From assembly GCA_020851855.1 (NCBI GenBank), contig JADZBY010000319.1, positions 1 to 5,086 of the forward strand: 5,086 bases of DNA, written 5' to 3'. Origin of the DNA: Anaerolineae bacterium. GTDB lineage: Bacteria > Chloroflexota > Anaerolineae > Aggregatilineales > UBA2796. Made by a program: the position numbers and the translations under genes. The notes beneath the pieces are model-generated. The model did no database searches, was not told the origin of the DNA, and saw only the letters and a program-made list of their open reading frames with translations. This document shows positions 1-5,086 of this stretch, in pieces (positions within the stretch are counted from its first letter, which is position 1; every line of letters begins with the position of its first letter).

Positions 1-1
1 G

Positions 2-1534
2 GTATTGCCAAGCCCGACTATCCCAGTTCCCGTAGTCGCCACGGTGGAGCCGACGAGCATCCCGGCGACCGCTGCGCCGCTCGAACCGCCCACCAGCCCT
101 GCACCGAGCAAGGGGCCGCAGCCCAGCACGACGGTGGTCGCCCTCGCCCCAACCGCCGCCACGCCTGAGAAGATGAACCTGGCGCTGACCAACGAAGCGC
201 AAGCCGCGACGCAAAATGCCCAGGCCGCCACGCTGGACGCGCAAGCCGCCGCGACCATCGGCTTCCGGCAGACGCAGACCGCGCTGGCGGTCGCCTCTTT
301 CACCGCGACCGCCACGCCGAACCTTGAAGAGACGCTGGGCGCTATCGTGGCCCAAACGGAGACATCCCAGGCGGCGACCGACATCGCCATTATGATCGCG
401 TCCTACACGAAGACGCCCACCGCCACGCCGACGCCGTCCTTCACGCCCACCTTCACCATGACGCCGACGGCCACCGCGACGCCGACCAGCACCTATACGC
501 CGACCGCGACGCCCACGCCCGCCCTGATCGTCATGCCCGATCCGCCGCCGGACCTTGTGTTATCCCCGGCGAACGCGGCGCAGATTCACGAGCTGAGCGC
601 GATACGGGCAGTGGCCAGCGGCGGCGGCTGGGCCGATGATCTGGCCATCTCGCCGGATGCGCGGCTGCTGGCGGCAAATACCCTCAACACCATCACCTTC
701 TACGATCTGTCCACGCTGCGCGAGCTGGACAGCCTGAGCAACCGGGTGGGCTTTCACTACGGCATGGTCTTCGCGCCGGACTGGTCGCTGCTCGTTTCGG
801 CGGGCGCGTCGCAGGAAAACAACACCCTCACACTCTGGGACCCGGCCACGCCCGCCCAGGTCGGTGAGATTGAGGGGCTGGGCGACTTTGGCGCGAATTT
901 CTCCGATGGCCCGATCATGGCTCTCGCGCCCGATGCGCGCTCAATGGCCGTGCGTCTGGGCTGGCCGACTCAGAACGTGATCAAGATCGTCAGCGTGCCG
1001 GGCGGAGACGTGCTCCACACCCTAACCGTCGATGATTTTGGGTCACTCACCACCCTGATCTACTCTCCCGATGGCCGTTATCTGGCTTCTGGCTCGTATA
1101 GCGGCGTCCACGTGTGGAGCACGAACGATTGGCAGGGGAGTGTGCTGGACATCGGTTATCCAAGCACAGCACGGCACGTCACCTTTTCACCGGATGGGCG
1201 CTATCTGGCCGCGCTGCAAGCCGCCAGCCCCGAACAGGTCTTCGTCTGGGATGTCAGCACGTTCCGGCAGGTATTGGGCTTCCGCGCGTCGGACCAGTAC
1301 CCGGCCTTCGACGGGGCGATGGCCTTTTCGCCGGACGGGAACATTCTCGCCACCGGCCACGACAGCGGTGAAGTGAAGCTGTGGGATACGAGCAACGGGC
1401 AACTGCTGGTCGCGCTGGCCGGGCACGCCGACGAAATCCTCGCCATCGCCTTCGCGCCTAATGGGACTGGCCTGCTGAGCAGCTCCCAAGACGGTACGAT
1501 CCGGCTTTGGGGGCTGGCGACCGGGGCCGAGTGA
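2..1534 (+). CDS. WD40-repeat beta-propeller protein with Thr-Pro stalk, 5' end cut by window
   Basis: The frame is open from the left edge, so the true start probably lies outside; a TTG at 5 is only the first possible start codon and has no visible ribosome site. Numbering from that TTG (509 residues): residues 1-55 are Pro/Ala/Thr-rich; 58-130 are Ala/Gln/Thr-rich with three tandem heptads of the AQAAT type, likely helical; 137-172 are a Thr-Pro stalk; about 190-509 form WD40 repeats. I count seven blades, marked by SPDARLLA, FAPDWSLLV, LAPDARSMA, YSPDGRYLASG, FSPDGRYLAA, FSPDGNILATG and FAPNGTGLLSS, several ending in LWD, VWD or LWG. Seven is the usual number for a closed propeller, so the scaffold looks complete. 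WD40 propellers bind protein partners and have no catalysis of their own. A signal peptide, membrane anchor or kinase domain could lie upstream; none is visible. A secreted or surface location is inferred from the stalk. Stop is TGA at 1532-1534. Confidence 0.9.
   Translation, partial: VLPSPTIPVPVVATVEPTSIPATAAPLEPPTSPAPSKGPQPSTTVVALAPTAATPEKMNLALTNEAQAATQNAQAATLDAQAAATIGFRQTQTALAVASFTATATPNLEETLGAIVAQTETSQAATDIAIMIASYTKTPTATPTPSFTPTFTMTPTATATPTSTYTPTATPTPALIVMPDPPPDLVLSPANAAQIHELSAIRAVASGGGWADDLAISPDARLLAANTLNTITFYDLSTLRELDSLSNRVGFHYGMVFAPDWSLLVSAGASQENNTLTLWDPATPAQVGEIEGLGDFGANFSDGPIMALAPDARSMAVRLGWPTQNVIKIVSVPGGDVLHTLTVDDFGSLTTLIYSPDGRYLASGSYSGVHVWSTNDWQGSVLDIGYPSTARHVTFSPDGRYLAALQAASPEQVFVWDVSTFRQVLGFRASDQYPAFDGAMAFSPDGNILATGHDSGEVKLWDTSNGQLLVALAGHADEILAIAFAPNGTGLLSSSQDGTIRLWGLATGAE
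194..256 (+). repeat. Three tandem 21-nt heptad repeats (AQAAT type) within the WD40 gene
   Basis: Residues 64-84 of the WD40 protein read as three consecutive seven-residue units, EAQAATQ, NAQAATL and DAQAAAT, so the DNA has a degenerate 21-nt period. A heptad with Ala at fixed positions suggests an alpha-helical rod or coiled coil between the N-terminal part and the Thr-Pro stalk. The heptad pattern is read directly; the structure is inferred. Confidence 0.6.
413..520 (+). repeat. Low-complexity Thr-Pro coding repeat (extracellular-type stalk)
   Basis: About 36 codons are almost only Thr, Pro, Ala and Ser in TPTATPTP-like units, built from ACG/ACC and CCG/CCC codons, giving a degenerate short-period DNA repeat. 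Such stretches act as extended, often glycosylated linkers in secreted or wall-associated bacterial proteins and are frequent in Chloroflexota. The stretch separates the helical segment from the propeller. Length is likely to vary between strains through slippage (inference). Confidence 0.75.
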
Positions 1535-1936
1535 GCATCCGGTGTGCAGTGTGGTTCGCACGATCGTCAAGCCCGGGCCATGCGGCCCGGGCTACAACAT
1601 CGAAGCCCGTGAGGGCGGCGATCCCTCTTCCCTGCCCCACCGCTTATACTTTGCCGGCAGGGCGGCGCGTTTGCCTCGGCCATCGGTCCCGGGGAAGACG
1701 TGGGGGAACGTACCCAGGATGGGACCAGAGTCGTCGCGGCTCCGGCGTAGTAGAGCACACTCAACCGCACATACGGGATGTAACCGACAGAATAGGTTGT
1801 GATGCCGCCCGGCGAATAGGCTGTTGGCTCCTCCGAAGAGGGTATCCAGCATTTTTGCGCGCGCCAGGTGTTTGGCCGGAGTACCGTTGTCGCCCGCAGC
1901 GTCCACCCGCGGCAGCCTCGGCGTTTTGCGTCGAGC
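1535..1936. other. Convergent intergenic region without a convincing gene
   Basis: 402 nt lie between the stops of two convergent genes. The first part holds the perfect hairpin at 1570-1593 and a second small hairpin, GCCC-GTGA-GGGC, at 1605-1616. The rest shows long open frames on both strands, but none has a plausible ribosome site, consistent coding character or a protein I recognise. A GGTCCC/GGGACC inverted pair (1685-1690 and 1721-1726) is present but unremarkable for this base composition. Confidence 0.5.
1570..1593. terminator. Perfect 10-bp GC-rich hairpin 36 nt after the WD40 stop
   Basis: AGCCCGGGCC, loop ATGC, then GGCCCGGGCT gives ten uninterrupted base pairs, nine of them G-C. 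It sits just after the stop of the WD40 gene and before a convergent gene. No T-run follows on either strand, so it is not a classical rho-independent terminator. It could be a U-less terminator, a pausing or mRNA-stability hairpin, or one copy of a dispersed palindromic intergenic repeat. The hairpin itself is certain; its role is inferred. Confidence 0.5.
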
Positions 1937-2356
1937 CTATTTCGCCCGCATCCGGTTGCCTTTGGGCTTGTGCTCCAGTTCGGCCAGCCCAAGCGCCTCC
2001 AGGAGCGGCGGGATGTACATGCCAAAACGCCCCCGCAGACCCTTCTTCAGGCCGTACCAGCCACCAATCGGGTTGCCCGGCGAACGCCCCCAGGCTTCCA
2101 CCGTTCCTTCCTTTGCCGGCTTCTGTTCATCGGCGCTGCCAAGCTCCATCCAGTCGCCGTGGGCTTTCAGCATGGCGTGCAGATGCTCGATGCAGCGCAG
2201 ATCGTACAGCAGCACCGTTGTGCCGACGGTGCAGACCAGCGCCGGCGGATTCAGCGATTCGTCCCGATAGAGCGTGTATTCCGAGGTCCCTGGAGCCGTC
2301 TTCAGTGCCCAGGGGTTTTCCTTCGTGCCGTCGCCTTTGACTTCGTTCTCGCTCAC
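1937..2356 (-). CDS. Small conserved protein of unknown function (DUF6855-like)
   Basis: The protein is 139 residues and starts at GTG (2354-2356). This start is fixed by AAGGAG eight nt upstream; in-frame codons further upstream run under the neighbouring gene and look non-coding. Sequence landmarks are GTKENPWALKTAPGTSEY (about 10-27), YRDESLNPPALVC (30-42), LHAMLKAHGDWMELG (59-73), DEQKPAKEGTVEAWGR (76-91), NPIGGWYGLKKGLRGRFGMY (95-114) and a basic tail ending NRMRAK. I recognise this as a conserved bacterial family of about 140 residues with no known function; the DUF6855 label is from memory. No signal peptide, membrane segment or catalytic motif is visible, so it is probably a soluble cytoplasmic protein. 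It follows the SRPBCC gene by 71 nt on the same strand and probably shares its transcript. Stop is TAG at 1937-1939. Confidence 0.85.
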   Translation of the reverse strand: MSENEVKGDGTKENPWALKTAPGTSEYTLYRDESLNPPALVCTVGTTVLLYDLRCIEHLHAMLKAHGDWMELGSADEQKPAKEGTVEAWGRSPGNPIGGWYGLKKGLRGRFGMYIPPLLEALGLAELEHKPKGNRMRAK

Positions 2357-2364
2357 AATGGTTT

Positions 2365-2370
2365 CTCCTT
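2365..2370 (-). promoter_or_regulatory. Ribosome binding site AAGGAG for the DUF6855-like gene
   Basis: AAGGAG on the minus strand lies eight nt before the GTG at 2356. It is a near-consensus site and decides the GTG start over longer in-frame alternatives. It lies in the short gap after the SRPBCC gene, so this gene can be translated independently within the transcript. Confidence 0.8.
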
Positions 2371-2427
2371 GTTGTCTGACCAACTTGGCACACTCATCCA
2401 TTCCCGGCCCCGCGATGCGTCGCAGTT

Positions 2428-2898
2428 TCATTCCGAGCGTTCGGCCTCGGCTTTCAGATCGGCGGCGAACCTCTCGAACGAGGGGCCAAAGTCCGGCAGC
2501 GAACCGGCAATCATTGGCAGCATGAGGCCGGAAAATGTCTCCGACATGCCAAAGACTACTCCATTCTGCGGTTGCCGGGTCAGCGTGTAACGACGGCTGC
2601 CCTGAAATATCGGGTACATGCCATCCTGCCACACGAGTTGTTCCGGCGGCCTGAAGGCGGTGATCTTCAGCTTGAAGACGCGCCCTGGCGCTGCCTTTGC
2701 CCACAGCCGGATCGTCTCGCCCAGGGCGATCTTCCCTTCGATCCGTTCAATGGTCGAATTCCAGCGCGCGAAATCCTGGGCGGTGGTCAGCAGTGACCAG
2801 ACCTTTTCTGCGCTCGCGGCGATCTGGATGCTGACAGCGATCTCCATACGAAATGCGCGCCGGCTGTGGATGACTCTTCCGTCCGCCCTCGTCGTCAT
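2428..2898 (-). CDS. SRPBCC (START/AHSA1-like) family protein
   Basis: From the ATG at 2896-2898 the protein has 156 residues. The domain begins near residue 18 with MEIAVSIQIAASAEKVWSLL, the usual first strand and helix of SRPBCC proteins (paired x-VWxLLT), followed by DFARWNSTIERIEG (42-55), LGETIRLWAK (59-68), RVFKLKITAFRPPEQLVW (73-90), a central beta section (YTLTRQPQNGVVFGMSETFSG) and a C-terminal helix (FERFAADLKAEAE). This is the helix-grip fold that encloses a hydrophobic ligand; no ligand or reaction can be assigned. I chose the 2898 start because GAGGA lies five nt upstream. An ATG at 2910 and one at 2847 (the family-typical start) are alternatives without a good ribosome site; the 17 residues before the domain are basic and may not be native. 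It is probably first in an operon with the DUF6855-like gene and is divergent from the sigma factor. Stop is TGA at 2428-2430. Confidence 0.88.
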   Translation of the reverse strand: MTTRADGRVIHSRRAFRMEIAVSIQIAASAEKVWSLLTTAQDFARWNSTIERIEGKIALGETIRLWAKAAPGRVFKLKITAFRPPEQLVWQDGMYPIFQGSRRYTLTRQPQNGVVFGMSETFSGLMLPMIAGSLPDFGPSFERFAADLKAEAERSE

Positions 2899-2903
2899 TG
2901 CTT

Positions 2904-2908
2904 TCCTC
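2904..2908 (-). promoter_or_regulatory. Ribosome binding site GAGGA for the SRPBCC gene
   Basis: GAGGA on the minus strand lies five nt before the ATG at 2898. It favours this start over the ATG at 2910, which it overlaps, and the ATG at 2847, which has only GC-rich sequence and no purine site in front of it. Confidence 0.5.
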
Positions 2909-2977
2909 ATCAGCTACTGGATCGGTACAGACACATAAGACGACAGTTCGCTCCGAAAAGGTGCGGTGTCGGGATTT

Positions 2978-2986
2978 TGATAGAAT
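2978..2986 (+). promoter_or_regulatory. Extended -10 promoter element upstream of the sigma factor gene
   Basis: TGATAGAAT matches the extended -10 pattern TGnTATAAT with one mismatch. No good -35 is found 16-18 nt upstream, as is common for extended -10 promoters. Transcription would start near 2993 and give a leader of about 35 nt before the ATG at 3028. The site lies in the 129-nt gap shared with the divergent SRPBCC gene. This is a prediction from pattern only. Confidence 0.45.
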
Positions 2987-3011
2987 CTGCGCACGTGTTC
3001 GCGCTATGCTC

Positions 3012-3016
3012 AGGAG
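3012..3016 (+). promoter_or_regulatory. Ribosome binding site AGGAG for the sigma factor gene
   Basis: AGGAG lies 11 nt before the ATG at 3028, slightly longer than ideal spacing. It supports this start, which gives the normal length of the family. The frame stays open further upstream, but without a ribosome site or family-like sequence. Confidence 0.6.
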
Positions 3017-3027
3017 ATATTGCCCGC

Positions 3028-4014
3028 ATGAGTCTGAGCGTGCCCGATTCGCAGGATTTCAGCCGACTCACCGAGCGATTCCGCCCCGCCTTACGGGCGC
3101 ACTGCTACCGGCTGATGGGATCACTCCACGACGCCGAAGATATGGTGCAGGAGACGCTGCTCAGGGCGTGGCAACACCGCGAAGCGCTTCAAGATCAGGC
3201 AGCGCTGCGGGCGTGGCTGTATAAGATTGCCACCAATGTCTGCCTCGACGCGCTCAAGAAGCAGCGCAGGCGGTTCGTGCCGCTCACCTATCAGCCTGCC
3301 TCTACCCTCTCCGAGCCGATTCCACCAGATGTTCAGGAGCCAATCTGGCTAGAGCCGTACCCGGACGAGTGGCTGCGGGACGAAAGTCCGGTGCCCGAAG
3401 CGCATCTGATCGCCCGCGAGAGCATCACCCTGGCCTTTATCGCGGCGCTCCAACTGCTGCCCCCACGCCAGCGCGCCGCACTGATCTTGGCCGAGGTGAT
3501 GGAGTTTCCAGCGATTGAGATCGCTGAACTCCTCGGGATGACGCTGGCTTCCGTGAAGAGCGCGTTGCACCGGGCACGGGCAACCCTGGCGGCGCGTGGC
3601 AGGCCCTTTCGGGAGGCCGGTGATCGGGTGTTGGATGAGGCGGGCCATGCGCGCCTCGCTGCCTACGTGCGGGCCTGGGAGTGCGCCGACAGCGCAGCCC
3701 TGATTGCCCTGCTGAGCGCCGAAGCGACCTTCTCCATGCCACCGATCCCCGCCTGGTATCAGGGACGCGAGACTATTCGGGGTCTGGTGGGTCAGACGGT
3801 TTTTGCGGGCAAGGCAATGAACCGCTGGCGCCTGCTGCCAACCGGAGCCAACCGACAGCCGGCCTTCGGCCTGTACCGCCAGGAGCCAGGAGGTATCTAC
3901 CACGCCTACGGAATCCAGGTCCTGACCCTGCAAGACGGCCTGATCAACGACATCATCACGTTTCGAGTCCCGGCGTTGTTCCCGCGTTTTGGCCTGCCAG
4001 CGGAGGTTGGATAG
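3028..4014 (+). CDS. ECF-type RNA polymerase sigma-70 factor with C-terminal SnoaL-like domain (SigG/TIGR02960 type)
   Basis: The product has 328 residues, close to the usual length of this family. Sigma region 2 covers about 11-82: FSRLTERFRPALRAHCYRLM, then DAEDMVQETLLRAW (35-48, core binding and -10 melting) and WLYKIATNVCLDALKKQ (63-79). A linker with WLEPYPDEWL (107-116), typical of the TIGR02960 group, leads to region 4 at about 133-190: LAFIAALQLLPPRQRAALIL and the -35-binding helix-turn-helix PAIEIAELLGMTLASVKSAL. Residues 205-328 form a SnoaL-like (NTF2-fold) domain: YVRAWECADSAALIALL, FSMPPIPAWYQGRETIRGLV, RWRLLPTGANRQPAF, YGIQVLTLQDGLI and the ending PALFPRFGLP. Such factors direct polymerase to a small regulon; in related ECF factors with NTF2-like extensions the extra domain, rather than an anti-sigma protein, controls activity. 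No anti-sigma gene is visible nearby. Divergent transcription from the SRPBCC/DUF6855-like pair makes that pair a candidate target (inference). It appears intact; stop is TAG at 4012-4014. Confidence 0.95.
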   Translation: MSLSVPDSQDFSRLTERFRPALRAHCYRLMGSLHDAEDMVQETLLRAWQHREALQDQAALRAWLYKIATNVCLDALKKQRRRFVPLTYQPASTLSEPIPPDVQEPIWLEPYPDEWLRDESPVPEAHLIARESITLAFIAALQLLPPRQRAALILAEVMEFPAIEIAELLGMTLASVKSALHRARATLAARGRPFREAGDRVLDEAGHARLAAYVRAWECADSAALIALLSAEATFSMPPIPAWYQGRETIRGLVGQTVFAGKAMNRWRLLPTGANRQPAFGLYRQEPGGIYHAYGIQVLTLQDGLINDIITFRVPALFPRFGLPAEVG

Positions 4015-4326
4015 CGAGCCAGCATGTGACCCGACGGGCAGGAAGCGAGGCTGCAGCTGTGATCAGTGCCGTGGAGATCACGGCAGGGGAGGGGATGATT
4101 CGTCGTACGGCTCGGCCCTCGGTTATGCCGTTCTCATATGGGTTTCTGGCGCGGGGAATGCTCGTCCGCTCGTACAAACCCTGTTTCTGGGTAGGGCGAG
4201 GATCGCGCCAGGCACATAGGTGTGTGAATCACGCACATGACGCGCCTACCACGTGCGCTTTTATTGTGGGTCTACGCTTTCTTGCAGAATGTAGGTGCAG
4301 GTAGATGAAACAGCCCCTCGACCTCG
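4015..4326. other. Intergenic region between the sigma gene and the primase remnant
   Basis: 312 nt separate the 3' ends of two convergent genes. I see a 7-bp hairpin TGCCGTG-GAGAT-CACGGCA at 4067-4085 and a terminator-like hairpin with a T-run at 4232-4265. No open frame has a ribosome site or recognisable protein, and there is no tRNA. Host sequence must give way to element-derived sequence somewhere between here and the primase remnant, but no clear attachment site is visible. Confidence 0.5.
4232..4265 (+). terminator. Candidate rho-independent terminator downstream of the sigma gene
   Basis: CGCACATG (4232-4239), a 10-nt loop, then CACGTGCG (4250-4257) pair with one mismatch in eight, followed one base later by TTTTATT. 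A GC-rich stem followed by a T-run suits termination on the plus strand, although it lies 217 nt after the sigma stop and the loop is long. On the minus strand no T-run follows the stem, so it would not serve the primase remnant. Confidence 0.4.
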
Positions 4327-4902
4327 TCATGTGCAGCCTAAACCGCCTTGTTCAGATGCATAAGCGTGTTCGGAAAGCACACTCAAGCCTTCGGACACGT
4401 CCAGTGAGGTCGGAGATCGCCCTACGTCGCTTCCAAGTGATACAGGATTGCCCTCACTGTACCGTTTCGATCCGGTGATCCGGTCATCTGGCAGAAAAAC
4501 TTCCTCCACACGTTCGTCGGGCTGGACTCCATCCTCCGATTCTTCGGAGACTTTTTGTAGATCCACCGGATCAACGTCACAAACACCGTCGGGGTGCGGT
4601 TCATGAGGCTCAGGAGCTGACTCCGGTTCTGGATCAACCGGATCAGTCGGCGTCGCAGCTTCGCCCAGGTCATCCTCCGGTGTGCGTAACCGCACCCCAA
4701 CCAGGCCCCAGACGGGCTTCACTTCGCCCGTTTCGGCGTCTGCAATCCACCGCCGAGTTGCCGCAATAGAGGGCCAATAGGTCATGATCACATCCCGCAT
4801 CTTCGGACGCCCCGCGCAAAACACGCCGTTTTGCTCACACCAAACGCGGTAGTCTTCGTGGAGCACGGATGAGCGGAAATGCCGCATCAATCTCGAAATC
4901 AT
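4327..4902 (-). pseudogene. C-terminal part of a D5-type phage/plasmid primase-helicase (winged-helix segment and acidic tail)
   Basis: From an ATG at 4902 this frame encodes 191 residues, but only from about residue 11 does it resemble a protein family: SSVLHEDYRVWCEQNG (11-26) followed by a basic stretch and VWGLVGVRL (64-72), the pattern of the C-terminal winged-helix domain of D5/P4-type primase-helicases (compare xxLYxAYxxWCEENG ... GxRL). The rest, about 74-191, is an acidic Pro/Glu/Asp-rich tail (DPVDPEPESAPEPHEPHPD) with no recognisable fold. Residues 1-10 are an out-of-frame reading of the upstream D5_N segment, so the ATG at 4902 is probably not a natural start. The SF3 helicase core that should precede this domain (P-loop GxxGxGKS) is absent. 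I infer a deletion pseudogene; a short independent protein is possible but less likely. Stop is TGA at 4327-4329. Confidence 0.7.
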
Positions 4903-5086
4903 AAGGTAGGCAGCGCGTCAGATGGTTGTCGCGTTGGTGGACACGAAGCCGCATTGTCGCTAGGTCAAGGGTGCCGTTTTGGAAGTTCACGAGTGGTTGC
5001 GCACGCGGAAAGCTTCGTCGGCACAGGCCACGCGCGTACTTGAGCATCCCGTCGGTGCGGCTGCCGCTCTGCACGGAAACGCCCAC
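4835..5086 (-). pseudogene. D5_N-like internal part of a phage/plasmid primase-helicase, truncated and cut by the right window edge
   Basis: The frame is open at the right edge; 83 residues are visible. TDGMLKYARGLC (11-22), then PLVNFQNGTLDLATMRLRVH (31-50) and LTRCLPYDFEIDA (57-69) match the conserved core of the D5_N domain of P4/D5-type primases (LLNxxNGTLDLxTGxLRPHxxxDxLTxxLPYDYDPxA). This family primes and unwinds DNA for replication of phages, plasmids and satellites. Soon after this motif the frame reads LIRAPRRLPRLV and stops at TGA 4835-4837; those residues are an out-of-frame reading of the winged-helix segment listed separately. The N-terminal primase part would lie beyond 5086. 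The break means no intact helicase is made from this copy. Confidence 0.7.

Noticed and set aside
1645..1650. TATACT as a -10 promoter element on the plus strand
   Set aside because: No -35 at proper spacing and no gene follows it on that strand.
1685..1726. GGTCCC/GGGACC inverted pair enclosing a smaller TGGG/CCCA pair, considered as a structured RNA
   Set aside because: Six-bp pairs across 30 nt are expected by chance in GC-rich sequence, and nothing else marks it as an RNA gene.
1592..1906. Minus-strand 104-codon frame with a GTG start in the convergent gap
   Set aside because: No Shine-Dalgarno sequence, no family resemblance and only weak codon bias; kept as a low-interest finding rather than a gene.
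1567..2025. Long minus-strand open frame across the intergenic region and the 3' end of the DUF6855-like gene
   Set aside because: It overlaps a well-supported gene on the same strand in another frame, has no ribosome site and encodes nothing recognisable.
2357..2704. Upstream in-frame extension of the DUF6855-like protein under the SRPBCC gene
   Set aside because: It lies entirely across another coding region in a shadow frame, and the AAGGAG-preceded GTG at 2356 starts exactly where the family-like sequence begins.
2899..2995. ECF-type promoter (TGTC-like -35 with CGTC -10) driving the SRPBCC gene
   Set aside because: A TGTCG occurs on the minus strand at 2941-2945, but no CGTC lies at the expected distance downstream, so the sequence does not support a specific site.
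2866..3027. In-frame upstream extension of the sigma factor by 54 codons
   Set aside because: It overlaps the start of the divergent SRPBCC gene, contains the likely promoter and has no ribosome site; the ATG at 3028 has AGGAG upstream and gives the family's normal N-terminus.
3956..4177. Minus-strand 73-codon frame with a partly hydrophobic segment (IIPSPAVISTALITAAAS)
   Set aside because: It overlaps the end of the sigma gene and has no ribosome site or recognisable family; I also considered a group II intron domain V because of a GAGCCGTACG-like string, but the required stem is not there.
3681..4304. Plus-strand 207-codon frame overlapping the sigma gene 3' end
   Set aside because: The first half is a shadow of the sigma gene, and the second half shows no ribosome site or known protein.

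Overview
The window looks like a piece of a high-GC bacterial chromosome, most plausibly from the Chloroflexota (Anaerolineae-like). The main support is the first gene: an Ala/Thr/Gln-rich heptad segment, a long Thr-Pro stalk and a C-terminal WD40 propeller, a surface-protein style common in that phylum. This placement rests on style only; there is no rRNA or other marker gene here.

Layout, left to right. (1) Positions 2-1534, plus strand: the 3' part of a gene for a WD40 beta-propeller protein, cut by the left edge, with all seven blades present. (2) Positions 1535-1936: a convergent intergenic stretch starting with a perfect 10-bp GC-rich hairpin and a smaller GTGA-loop hairpin; no convincing gene. 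(3) Positions 1937-2356 and 2428-2898, minus strand: two small genes 71 nt apart, probably one operon. The promoter-proximal one is an SRPBCC (START/AHSA1-like) lipid- or ligand-binding-fold protein. The second is a 139-aa conserved protein of unknown function, DUF6855-like from memory. (4) Positions 3028-4014, plus strand and divergent from that pair: a complete ECF-type sigma factor with a C-terminal SnoaL-like domain (SigG/TIGR02960 type). The 129-nt divergent gap holds a good extended -10 element for the sigma gene. (5) Positions 4015-4326: intergenic, with a candidate rho-independent terminator for the sigma gene. (6) Positions 4327-5086, minus strand: the remains of a phage/plasmid D5-type primase-helicase. 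A D5_N-like segment runs directly, in another frame, into the C-terminal winged-helix segment, and the SF3 helicase core between them is missing. This points to a decayed integrated element reaching in from the right.

The functional core is the divergent sigma factor / SRPBCC / DUF6855-like cluster. The fused SnoaL-like domain and the absence of a visible anti-sigma gene fit the known type of ECF factor controlled by its own C-terminal extension, and the divergent minus-strand pair is a natural candidate target; that link is inference. I see no CRISPR array, tRNA, rRNA, transposase or defence system, and nothing I would call a new system. The items most worth a second look are the primase deletion junction and the sigma/SRPBCC/DUF6855-like neighbourhood.
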